A stretch of DNA of 64,000 bases, taken from the NCBI GenBank assembly GCA_020912385.1, contig CP087210.1:434001-498000 (forward strand), read 5' to 3'. The translations under genes were made by a program, and so were the position numbers. Below the pieces are notes generated by a model. That model was not told the origin of the DNA, made no database searches, and saw only the letters and a list, made by a program, of their open reading frames with translations. The stretch is from Neofusicoccum parvum. Taxonomy: Eukaryota; Ascomycota; Dothideomycetes; Botryosphaeriales; Botryosphaeriaceae. This document shows positions 55,505 through 64,000 of the stretch, piece by piece (within the stretch, counting starts at the first letter, position 1; each line of letters opens with the position of its first letter).

Positions 55505-56366
55505 CTACTTCGCCTCAGTGGCAGCAGCGGGAGCCGCAGCAGCAACAGCCTCAGGCTTAGCCTCCTCAGTCTTGGTAACCTCCTCAGCCTTGGGGGCCTC
55601 GGTCTTGGGAGCCTCCTCGGTCTTCGTCTCCTCCTCCTTCTTCTCCTCCTTGGGCGCAGCGTCAAGGGTGGGGTAGTCGTCAAGCGGGCCGCTGGTAGCA
55701 GACATGCCCTCAGCAGACTTGGGGGCAGGAGCAGCAGCCTCAGTAGGCTTCGCGTCCGTGTCGGCAGGCTTGTCCGCAGCAGGAGCAGCGGGGGTTTCGG
55801 TGGCAGCCGGCGCGGGCGTGGCGGCAGCAGTGGTAGTGTCGGCCGCTAAAGTGGAGCAGCAACCGTTAGCATCCGGCCGATCGTCCACGCACGCGTCTCG
55901 CAAACGTGGGGGGACTCACCAGGCGTCTCCGTCGCGGGCGCCTTGGCGGCGTCACCCTCTGCAACGGGCGTCTCAGCCGGCTTAGGCTCCTCCGGCTTCG
56001 CGTCGGTCGTCTCCGCAGCCGCCGGCGTTGCAGCAGCAGCAGCGGCGCCAGCGGCGGGCGCGGCACCGGCAGCGGGCGCAGCAGGTGTTGTCTCGGTCGG
56101 CTTGCCGGCGTCGGTCGCGGTGGTGGCCGGGTCGGCAGGCTTTGCAGGGTCGGTGTTCGTCTTGTCGTCGGTCTTCTTCGCAGCCTTCTTCTTCTTGAAC
56201 ATGTTCTTGAAGGCCTTCTTCACCGTGTTCATCGCATCAGGGGCTGCGCGACGCTTGTCAGTACGAGTCGGAGATGTGCGGCGCGGACGCGCGGCGCCAG
56301 AGGCAGCAGCAGCGCGTGTCGACGGGGCGTTTGAGGCGGCAAGGGCTACTCACGGACTCCAGGCAT
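55505..56366 (-). CDS. Ala/Glu/Pro/Thr-rich low-complexity protein with basic N-terminus
   Basis: Three inferred exons: 56366-56354 (13 nt), 56243-55920 and 55845-55505 (225 aa). The start MPGV comes from the 13 nt first exon and joins at CG-CAG to give PPDAMNTVKKAFKNMFKKKK; the alternative is an internal ATG at 56232. After the strongly basic, amphipathic N-terminus the protein is almost entirely Ala, Pro, Thr, Glu and Lys, with TPAAPAA-type and EEAPKTEAPKAEE-type repeats. The one more ordinary segment is SATSGPLDDYPTLDAAP. I do not recognise a family or function. A basic helix followed by a disordered acidic tail suggests a membrane-surface or nucleic-acid contact at the N-terminus, but this is only inference. 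Clean splice signals and preserved frame over repetitive sequence argue that it is a real, expressed gene. Confidence 0.8.
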
Positions 56367-56948
56367 GGTGGCGGATTCGGGGCCGTCGAGCAGGGCTCAA
56401 CAGCGGATTGTGGGTGGGGGAGAGGAAGGCGTGGAGAGAAGATGCTGGAGGGAGGCTTGGGCGGGAGGCGTCCGGGTTTTGAAGGAGCGATGGCCCAAAG
56501 GAGCGAAGCGGTCGGCGGGCGGTCGTGGAGGAGGTCGTGAGACTCTGGGAGCTCGAAGCGCGAGCGCAAGGATGCAGCTTGCTCAGCCCCAGACTTTCAT
56601 GGGCCCGCCAAGCCCGTTTCAGGGTTTCAAGCTATTTTTGGCCCAAGCGCCTGCTCATTGCACTGGCTGATTGCTCGGCTGTGCGCGAAATCAATAACTT
56701 TATCTGCCTTGAGCGTGCTCGCAGCGACTGCCTCTCCGTGCGCCGATGGCCGCTCCGCCGCGATAGGGGCTTTATCCGCTGCCGTGAAATCTCCGCCGCT
56801 GGCCTCCGCCCGCAGCCGAGATTCACGCAATAAATCTGCTACTTTCCCGGTAACCATGCCGCGCCTCCCAATGCAAGCAATCCCGAGCCCGATTCATGCC
56901 CTCCCCGACGCCCCGAGACGCCCATATAAGACCAAGCCCAATTTCCCG
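56367..56948. other. Promoter of the Ala/Glu-rich gene and 3' flank of the PTPA gene
   Basis: 582 bp, G-rich near 56370-56520 on the plus strand. A CATATAAG sequence at about 56932 precedes an antisense ATG, but no plus-strand gene is supported. Confidence 0.4.
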
Positions 56949-58475
56949 TCATGAAGGAGGTTTCCGGGCCCATGGTGCTTGCGTCTGCGGCATTTGCGCT
57001 CTGTCGCCGGGTGGCGGTGGTGCGGCCTGCTTCCACGGTGCTGTCGTGACAGGTGCACCTCCCGGCGCCGCCCCCATCTGCGTCATTCCCGGCGGTGCTG
57101 GCCGGCCCGTCCCCCCTGATGGTCGTGCAGCCCAGGGTGCAGCCGTCATGGGTAGTCCGGTCGCCGGGTTCGATGCCCACGGCGCAGCAGTGCCAGTCTG
57201 GGCCGGGAAGCGCTGGGGGCCGTCGGACGCCTGGCCCGAGGGACCCCTGGCGGGCTGGTTCGAGGTGTGGATAGATTTAGGGGCCTCAGATGCAGTCGGG
57301 TCTTTCTCCCAGCGGAAGAGCGAGCCGAACGGGAAGTGCTGCACTACGGGGAATTTGGAAAGCACTTCGGCGTTGTACATCTTCAACATCCCCTGTGCGA
57401 GGTGTCAACAAGAGGTCCAAAAATGGAAACCAGAGTCATACCTTATTGATCTTCGCCCACCCTGCTCGTACTCCAGAAATGTCGAACAGAATGGGGCTGT
57501 GCTCCCAGAACGGCCCCTTCTTGACGTCGTAGATGAAGCCGATCGCGCTAAAATACATGTTGATCTTGCGCTCTCGTTCGACAACGTTTTTTCTGGAAAC
57601 GTCTCCTGGGTCGGGAGCATCAGGCAAGGAGCCTTCCCCAGGGATGTCCGCAGCCGACTGGATAGGAGGCGAGAGCTGTGCAGAGCCGAAAATATACGGA
57701 ACGAACGAATGATCGTCCAAGCCCCAGACTCCATGTGATCCAGCTGGTTCGAGCGTGTAGGTCAAAATGAGTCGACGAATGAGATGCAGATATCTAGGTC
57801 AAAATCAGCATAAAGCGGCGAATACGAGCAATGACGTACGTACGGCTCGATGATACCAATCACGATGCCTCGCTCTTCAACACCAGGCTCGCCTTGCGCA
57901 AATCCTCCCAGCTTCCAGATGCCCCCCAGAAATGCCAAGAAGCTCAGCTCGTGGCCCGTTCCGTAATCCAATCTCTGCGAACTGCCGAAGCTGCCGACCA
58001 GGTAGGCCTGAAGCTCATCCTTCGCGGAGGTTGCGTTATCTTGGGAGGGCTTTCCGAAGCACAGCATCTCGGGCGAGAGCGTGTCGTCAAGCAATTTTGG
58101 TAAACGAGATTCAACAATTTCATACCACTTCCTGAAACTGACGTTGCCAAATCTCCGTGGACCAGGGTCGGGAGGCGCCTCATCAATGATGGCCTCCAAT
58201 TTTCCCATCAAAGCCCTCAATCTCTGAACAGGCTCGGAGAACGTGACATCCTCACTGGCCAGCTGCCAGGCTTGGTATGAAGACGCGTTCTTCTTGGGGA
58301 ACATGGCGGCGTTGAGTTGCAGCAGCCAAGTCATGATGTCGGCGTAGCCGGTGGAGGTGAGAAAGAAGCTGACATCTTCGCCGTCGTTGATCTGCTTCTT
58401 GGGCACCACAAACTCATGCGAAGCAGTCGGGTCAAGTTGGCTCAATGCCTTGCTGGCTTGTCTGTTGTCGGCCAT
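56949..58475 (-). CDS. RRD1: Serine/threonine phosphatase 2A activator (PTPA, RRD1 type)
   Basis: Three inferred exons: 58475-57844, 57793-57442 and 57392-56949 (475 aa). The start [13 protein letters not shown] is chosen over the longer open frame upstream because family similarity begins soon after it. The PTPA fold is clear: [48 protein letters not shown] across intron 1, [20 protein letters not shown] and [15 protein letters not shown] across intron 2. PTPA is an ATP-dependent peptidyl-prolyl isomerase-like chaperone that activates PP2A catalytic subunits in the cytosol and nucleus. The C-terminal 100 residues are a Pro/Ala/Gly-rich extension with four APW motifs, typical of the fungal RRD1 branch rather than RRD2. 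Upstream Asp/Glu-rich segments are absent. Identification is firm; the RRD1/RRD2 choice rests on the tail and length. Confidence 0.94.
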
Positions 58476-59242
58476 GTTGGCGGGGTTAGGTGTTCCGTGA
58501 ATCTGCGACGCTGCTGGTGATGAAATAGGCGGGTCTCTCCTCACGTGCAGGCGCGACGTGGCCCAAGCTCCACCCACACAGGGTCTCACAAGGGTCCTTG
58601 GTCCTTTATCGTCGAGGCTGCACCAGATGAAGATGCTATGTGGGCGAGAGACAGATGAAGGACGATCGTGACGTCGCAGAAACGCAGCGGCTTGATGGTC
58701 CTTTTTGTTTTTCCTGAAGTGTTTGTCCCAGGTACAACCAGGCGGAACAGCAGGAAGGTGCGCTCGTGCCGTCCACCATGCATCCGCCGCCCTACACATT
58801 TCCCTCCAGCAGCGCAAACCTGCATCAAGAGATGTACTGGATGGCTAGTCGTTTTCGATACCAGCGATTCTAATTGTAGCCTGGGCCTAAACAAACCGGC
58901 AATGAATTCGCCGACATTTCCGTACAGCAGTTGCTTGTGCAAGCCTATTTCTCCATTTCATTCTTAAATGAAGACGATTTAACTTTTTCCGTAACATCTT
59001 GTGCATTTGCCGCCGATCTCTAGCAGCGGCATTGAAGAAATGTCAGTTTTCCTGGACGCTTCGGGGACAGCGCGGTACGTCAGGCACGTGCGACGTGACG
59101 CACTACTGGGATCTGCACCGTAGCAACGCCCAAAGTTGGTTCCGCGGTCGCCCCACCACAACTCTACCTCCATGCTTCCAAACGCGACAACTTCACGCAA
59201 CAATTACCCAGCGCAACCCGACACCAATAAGCAATTGGAACT
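58476..59242. promoter_or_regulatory. Divergent interval RRD1 / AT-hook protein
   Basis: 767 bp between two start codons. It must contain both promoters. Part is in frame with RRD1 but unlikely to be coding. No TATA box or known motif stands out. Confidence 0.4.
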
Positions 59243-61464
59243 ATGGCGTGCTCCTCGGGCGTGCCATCGAATCAAGGCAGCATTGTGTCATTACCAGAGA
59301 GCTCACCAGACACTGACGCGGACCGGCCTCAGAGTGCACTCGACGAAGACTCCGAGGAGATTCTGAAGCCTGACTTCCTCGACGGGATTGCAGATGGTGC
59401 CGCAAACCATTACAGTTCGAGTAACTCCGACGATGATGACGATGGAGACTCCAAGGCCGACGACGAGCCAACCTCACAACTCCTCCGCGAAGCCAGCGTT
59501 GGCCGATCACCCGCAAGCAGCCACAAACGCACAGACGAAGAATCAGCAGCCTTACTTAACTATGCGCTCTCCTCACATGGACGCGGCCCAGCTCCTCTGC
59601 CTCCCAGATCTGAAAGACGTCGAACCTCCCGAGAGGGTCGGAGCGCCGATTCTACTCCTCGTCGCAATAATGATCCACCACGGCTTGATGTATACGAACT
59701 GCCGCCGGACCCTACGCCTACGCCACCGTCGGCTCAATTCAACCCACATCTTGAAGATGATAAGCAAGAGGAACGTCAACCGAGAAGATCAACACGGACT
59801 ACAAGCAAGCAGGAACAAGAGGAAGCACAAGCTGTTCCAGGTGCGAAGCCTGACGTGGAGACAAAACCGGAGATGCCCAAGAAAAAGAGAGGCCGGCCAA
59901 AGAAGAACCCAGAGGCTGTGCCACCGAGTCCCAAGCGCCAAAAAGCCAGCCCAGCCAACACCGGTCGAAGACGTTCGAAGGGTCAAGAGGGGGGCGGGTC
60001 GCAAGAGAACGTTTTCGTGGAAACGATATCTACTCGCCGTGTGACTGCTAGCTCAAGTGTTCCTACTAAGACGTCAGCGACCACCCGGGAATCGTCAGGC
60101 AAGCAGCAACGAACGTCCTCCGCCAGATTATCTCAGATTCGAGCGAGCAGCACACAAGCCCAAACAGAGCCAGAATCCGAGGAAATACCAGATATACCTG
60201 AAGATACAGCGACAGATAATGAGGAGTTCATCCCGCACAAATCGCAAGAGTCTAACGATAACCTCGATGGACTCGATGGCCTACAGGAAGTTCTTAAAAG
60301 CATCTGGACGGATGATCGCGGGATCAAGAAGATTAGGCGACAACGACGCGCCAACGACCTAAGGCTGAAGAACGATTCTGCTAAGAAGCTCGTCGATGAC
60401 TGCCAGGATTTTGTCAATGAGCTTAAAGATACGATGGAGAAGTCAACCGAGCTGACCGAATGGGAAGTTCCCCAAGTAAAGAGGACGATCTCCAACCTCG
60501 AACGCGACATTAATGGCTTCAATCTGGAGAACAAGGAAGAGGTCAGGAATTTCTTGTTCCAGGATCTTTACGCCTACATCTTCCCTTGTTTGCTACGGAC
60601 CCTTTGCAAAATTGTCGACTTTAATGTAGAATTTTTCAGCAGAGATGGGGCGACGGTCCAGGCACCACGCCTCAAGGAGCTTGTCAACTTTACAAGTGCC
60701 ATTATAAACCTGGGAGACCGTGCAAAGACCAGCCAAGTGAAGGTCAATTCGGATCTTGTGATTGTCAGGCCTACGAGGGATTATATCCTTGCTCCCCTCA
60801 AAAGTTTCCATCATTCTCTACGCAATCTTCTTCGGCATCAGACCCGACAAGACGAGCACAGGCAGGCAATCCGGATGGAACATAAGCTCCTCGAACGGGT
60901 TGAAATGCGGCGCCAACGAGAGGCTGCGGAAGAGGCATCACGAAGAGCGTTTTGGGAGGACTGGAGACTGTTACATCTCCAGCGAAAGGGTATGGAGCCA
61001 GATTCTCGACGCTGGCACCATCTAGATTGGAGGCACCCTTCAGCCAGCCAGCAGAAGGTAATTCGTGATATTGACGCGAACGGCGAACCTTTCGACAGGC
61101 TCGTGATTTTCAATCACACGAGGAACAGTGCTGAGATACCCCAGGACGTTGTCGGCGTCGATTGGACTGATCGCGAGTGTCTGACACTCATGGAAGGCCT
61201 GAAGGAGTATACAGAGATGGATCTCAGTATGTCAACATTTGTTCTCTTGCATACATGTGGCATGGAGCTGATCCTTGAATAGAATCCCCTAGGTACCAGG
61301 TGTACCGAAAGATCATCCGCCGAAACTGCGGACCGGCTGGTGTCTTGCGCCGTTTCAACGTATCGGAGATTGTGCAGAAGTCCATGTATTTGAAGCGCAT
61401 GCTGCCGGACAGCGAGTGGGCTCAGCGCGTTCCAACTTTCTCAGAGATACCCCCTACATCTTAG
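59243..61464 (+). CDS. AT-hook and C-terminal Myb/SANT-like nuclear protein
   Basis: Two inferred exons, 59243-61226 and 61283-61464 (721 aa). Of two possible acceptors I chose the first, because it keeps frame and gives MDLKSPRYQVYRKIIRR. The N-terminal half is disordered, acidic then basic, with an AT-hook KKKRGRPKK at about residue 213 and a second basic patch PSPKRQKASP. The segment about 340-600 is helical (LQEVLKSIWTDDRGIKKIRR, then LFQDLYAYIFPCLLRTL). The C-terminus, VDWTDRECLTLMEGLKEY to KSMYLKRML, has the Trp and Leu spacing of a Myb/SANT-like domain. It probably binds DNA in the nucleus. A telobox/TRF-like relation is possible because of the C-terminal position of the Myb-like unit, but I cannot confirm it and no name is assigned. 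Confidence 0.87.
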
Positions 61465-61533
61465 CTTTCATCTACGTAGCCATCTTATTGAAGATATGTT
61501 GAGATTTTCTTCCACCAAAGTAGCTACGATAGC

Positions 61534-62547
61534 TCACTCCACATTGACAAACCCTTCCATAACCTCGACCGCATTCCCACTCAACACCACCTCCTCCACC
61601 CCCTCCCCATCCTCCTTCCTCACCACCCTCACGAAAATATCGCACCGCCTCCCCATCTCCACCCCCTGCACCAGATGAAACTCGAACGGCCCCCTGCCCT
61701 TCTCCGGGCCCTCCTGCAGCGCCAAATAAGAGCACAGCGCGCCGCTCGCGCTCCCGGTCCCGGGATCCTCGCGCGACCCGATGCTCCGGGTGCGCAACAG
61801 CCTCCGGCCCGCGCATTCGGGATCGGCGCCCAGGTCGACGTAGTAGAAGGTGCCGGTCAGGCCGACGTCCCAGCCGCTGCCGGCGTCGAGGTGGCGGCAG
61901 GCGAAGACGTCGGCGGCCGGGACGAGGCCGGCGGAGACGGAGGCGAGCACGGGCAGGGTGGAGAGGGGCACGAGGTTGAAGGCCATGCCCTTGACGATGG
62001 AGACGAGCGGCACGGAGCCGGAGCCGGACGGGTTGGTGGAGGCGGAGGGGAGCGGGTGCGGCAGGCGCGCCGTGTGCTCGCGGAGGTCGTGCGGGAGGTT
62101 GACGGAGGCGGTGGCGGCGGCCGAGGCGTGCAGGGGGATGAGGCCGGCGAGGGTGCGGAGGGACGTCACGCCTGGGAAGGAGGGGCGCGCGTGGTGTGAT
62201 ATGTATATGGCCGTGCCGATTGTCGGGTCTGGAGGGGTTTAGAGAGGGTGCAGGGAGGATTGGTGCTTTGCGGGTGTGGGGGCGAGGTGGGGGGAGGGGT
62301 TGTGCTTACGGCCAGCGAAGCTCACGCGCGACCGCGCTGTGAAGATGTCGTAGTCGGCGACCGTATCGCTCGGGCCTACCTCGTGCAGGAAGACCGTCTC
62401 GGAGAGGTTGAACTCGGTAGCGATCTTCTGCTTCTGGTCTTCGGTCAGCGTGGCGCGGTGGGTGGCCGGCACGCGGACAATGGCCAGAGCGTTGCCGCTG
62501 AATGGCGTGGTGGTGAAGACGTCGAGGGTGGTGAAGGAGAGCTTCAT
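61534..62547 (-). CDS. PhzF-family (phenazine biosynthesis-like) isomerase/epimerase
   Basis: Two inferred exons, 62547-62310 and 62228-61534 (310 aa, usual for the family). The N-terminal strand and loop LDVFTTTPFSGNALAIVRV and the catalytic Glu in FNLSETVFL are characteristic, and the intron join gives SFAGHPTIGTA, the second conserved block. The later GTGSASGALCSYL segment matches the C-terminal domain glycine loop. PhzF proteins form pseudo-symmetric two-domain barrels and catalyse hydrogen shifts in small molecules; eukaryotic members rarely relate to phenazines and most have unknown substrates. It ends only 69 bp from the end of the AT-hook gene (convergent). A TATATTAG-like element lies about 95 bp upstream of the ATG. 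Confidence 0.93.
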
Positions 62548-63182
62548 TTCGTTTTTTTTTATTTCCGATGATCTCTTTTCTGAGTGGTAGTGGAAGTGCT
62601 GCTGGAATTGATGTTGATTACGGGTGTCAGACGGAGGCTAATATAGCTTGCGGCGTCATGTGAGTCATCTCGAAGATATGCGGTCTTCTGCGAAGAGCAT
62701 TTAGCCATCCGTGAGTATACAGGAGATTTGTCCGAATGAGGTGATGTAGACAGCGGGAAGGATGCGGTGCTAGTTCCGCTGGTTGGTGTTCGGGGCTCTG
62801 ATGGTTGGCCTGAGCGCTGCTCGTTATCTATGACTCTGAGCATCAGAACAACAAAGACCGGCAAGTAGAAACAGATAGTCGGATGCTTTATTTACTTCCA
62901 GCGGGATTGTGCTATGCAATCCGGAGGCCCAGTGGCCATGTAGCACCGCAGTCTTGGAATGTGCTCTTCGCGCAGTCTTTTGGCGGATGAGGATAACGCA
63001 AGAACCCAGAAACCGCCTGCGAATATTCGCCCTAAAATGCAACCTCAAAGTGCTCACCGCTCTCGTCAGACAATGTGATCTTGTCTCGTTAAACTTAGAA
63101 ATGCAACGCTTTTTGAAGGGGAAAAGCAGTTCAATCCTCCATGCAAATTTCTTTCGAGTACAGAAAAACCATTGATTTGACC
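62548..63182. other. PhzF promoter and BCKDH E1-beta 3' flank
   Basis: 635 bp. On the minus strand a TATA-like element is present at about 62639-62646. No other feature is recognised. Confidence 0.4.
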
Positions 63183-64000
63183 TCAGTACTCAATGGTCTT
63201 GCGGATTGCGTCATATATCCCTGAAAAGTTAGCATACGAAGTCTGACTCAAGCCCAGTGAAACTTACGGACGACATCCGGGACGTTGAATTTCTCGTACG
63301 TCAATCCCATGTGTGTACTCCATCCTGCAACGCGTTGGACAGGTGCTTCTAGCCTCAAAAATGCACCTTCTTGGATTGTTGCTGCGACCTCGGCGCCGAC
63401 ACCAGAGTTTATCATGCTCTCATGCACGACGATGGCTCTTCCAGTTTTGTTCACACTACTCAAGATGGTCGGCCTGTCCCAGGGATAAATGGTCCTCAAG
63501 TCAATCAACTCAACGCTGACACCAAAATCCTTCTCCGCGGCGGCGATGGCGGTAGAACAATTGTATAATGGAGTGCCGTAGGAGACAATAGTCACGTCTT
63601 TTCCTTCCTTCAAGACTTCCGCTTTCGACAATGGGAGGGTATATGCTTCATTAGGGACCTGCTCGACTGCCGCTCTATAGAGAATTTTGGGCTCCATAAA
63701 GACCACTGGGTCGTTGCATGCAATTGATGCCAGGAGTAAGCCCTTGGCCTGAATGGGGGAGCGTGGCACCACGACACGCAGGCCCGGGATATGGGTGAAG
63801 AGAGACTCAGGTGATTGGGAGTGGTACCTGGGCTGTGTTAGTTCGTCGCAAGGCCATATTCCGGCCAGACTCACAACGCGCCATGTCCTACACCCCCCAT
63901 GGGCATTCGTACGACCAGCCCCCCCGCATGCATATCTGTCGTTCCCGCCCTGTACCTTACCTTGGCGGCCTCGTTCACAAGCTGGTCGAAAGCCGGGTAG
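63183..64000 (-). CDS. 2-oxoisovalerate dehydrogenase E1 subunit beta, mitochondrial (5' end outside the window)
   Basis: Partial gene running off the right edge. Visible exons are 64000-63875, 63827-63268 and 63220-63183. The joins rebuild [15 protein letters not shown] and [17 protein letters not shown], diagnostic of the branched-chain E1-beta (BCKDHB) rather than pyruvate E1-beta. The visible part covers the end of the pyrimidine-binding domain (ending ADMHAGG-like to GGVGHGAL) and the whole transketolase C-terminal domain, including [17 protein letters not shown] and [17 protein letters not shown]. With E1-alpha it decarboxylates branched-chain 2-oxo acids using thiamine diphosphate in the mitochondrial matrix, feeding valine, leucine and isoleucine breakdown. 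The His of GHGALYHSQSPE is retained. The last exon is only 38 nt. The N-terminal targeting peptide is not visible. Confidence 0.94.

Noticed and set aside
56896..57738. Plus-strand frame with a TATA-like sequence and ATG at the PTPA 3' end
   Set aside because: Antisense to two conserved PTPA exons, with no motifs in the plus frame.
1..64000. CRISPR arrays, insertion sequences, prophage or retrotransposon proteins
   Set aside because: None seen; the window is eukaryotic and no reverse transcriptase, integrase or transposase motif was found.

Overview
This is a nuclear window from a filamentous ascomycete (Pezizomycotina; a Dothideomycetes-type fungus is my guess, not shown). The evidence is eukaryotic gene structure with short introns (mostly 49-75 bp, GT..AG, CTAAC/CTGAC-like branch points), fungal-only families (HET domain, RTA1-like, FRE ferric reductase, DUF7025-type AAA ATPase), a high GC third codon position and monocistronic genes on both strands. 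I found 24 protein-coding genes and rebuilt the exon structure of 21 of them from splice signals, reading phase and family conservation. I saw no rRNA or CRISPR array, no convincing tRNA and no intact transposon.

Layout. 1-5.4 kb: an AAA ATPase cut by the left edge converges on a ferric-chelate reductase. 5.4-7.8 kb is gene-poor, then comes a SnoaL-like protein. 8.8-14.9 kb is a translation and ribosome block: TRM7 tRNA methyltransferase and MAK5 helicase share a divergent promoter, followed by cytosolic lysyl-tRNA synthetase. 15.2-20.6 kb looks accessory: epoxide hydrolase, RTA1-like membrane protein and a 2OG-Fe(II) oxygenase. 21.4-27.5 kb holds an AlkB homologue divergent from CDK1 (PSTAIRE kinase), a second 2OG oxygenase and a GMPPA-type mannose-1-phosphate guanylyltransferase. 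29-31.8 kb is a dynamin-like GTPase with a predicted SUMO-interacting motif and nuclear localisation signal. 33-35.7 kb is an ABCF ATPase, and 37.4-39.7 kb a Gln-rich zinc-finger-like protein. 41.4-48.5 kb again looks accessory: amidase, HET-domain protein and alpha/beta-hydrolase. 49.4-53.2 kb is a calpain whose C-terminal half carries 15 RGGYN repeats. After a 2.3 kb gap come an Ala/Glu/Pro-rich protein, the PP2A activator RRD1/PTPA with an APW-repeat tail, an AT-hook and Myb/SANT-like nuclear protein, a PhzF-family protein and the 3' part of mitochondrial BCKDH E1-beta, cut by the right edge.

The genes do not form one pathway. Conserved housekeeping genes (translation, cell cycle, mannosylation, PP2A control, branched-chain amino acid breakdown) alternate with two accessory blocks (15-20.6 and 41-48.5 kb). 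The most unusual items are the RGGYN calpain, the dynamin with SUMO/nuclear signals, and tandem splice acceptors in the ferric reductase that would include or remove a heme-ligand histidine.
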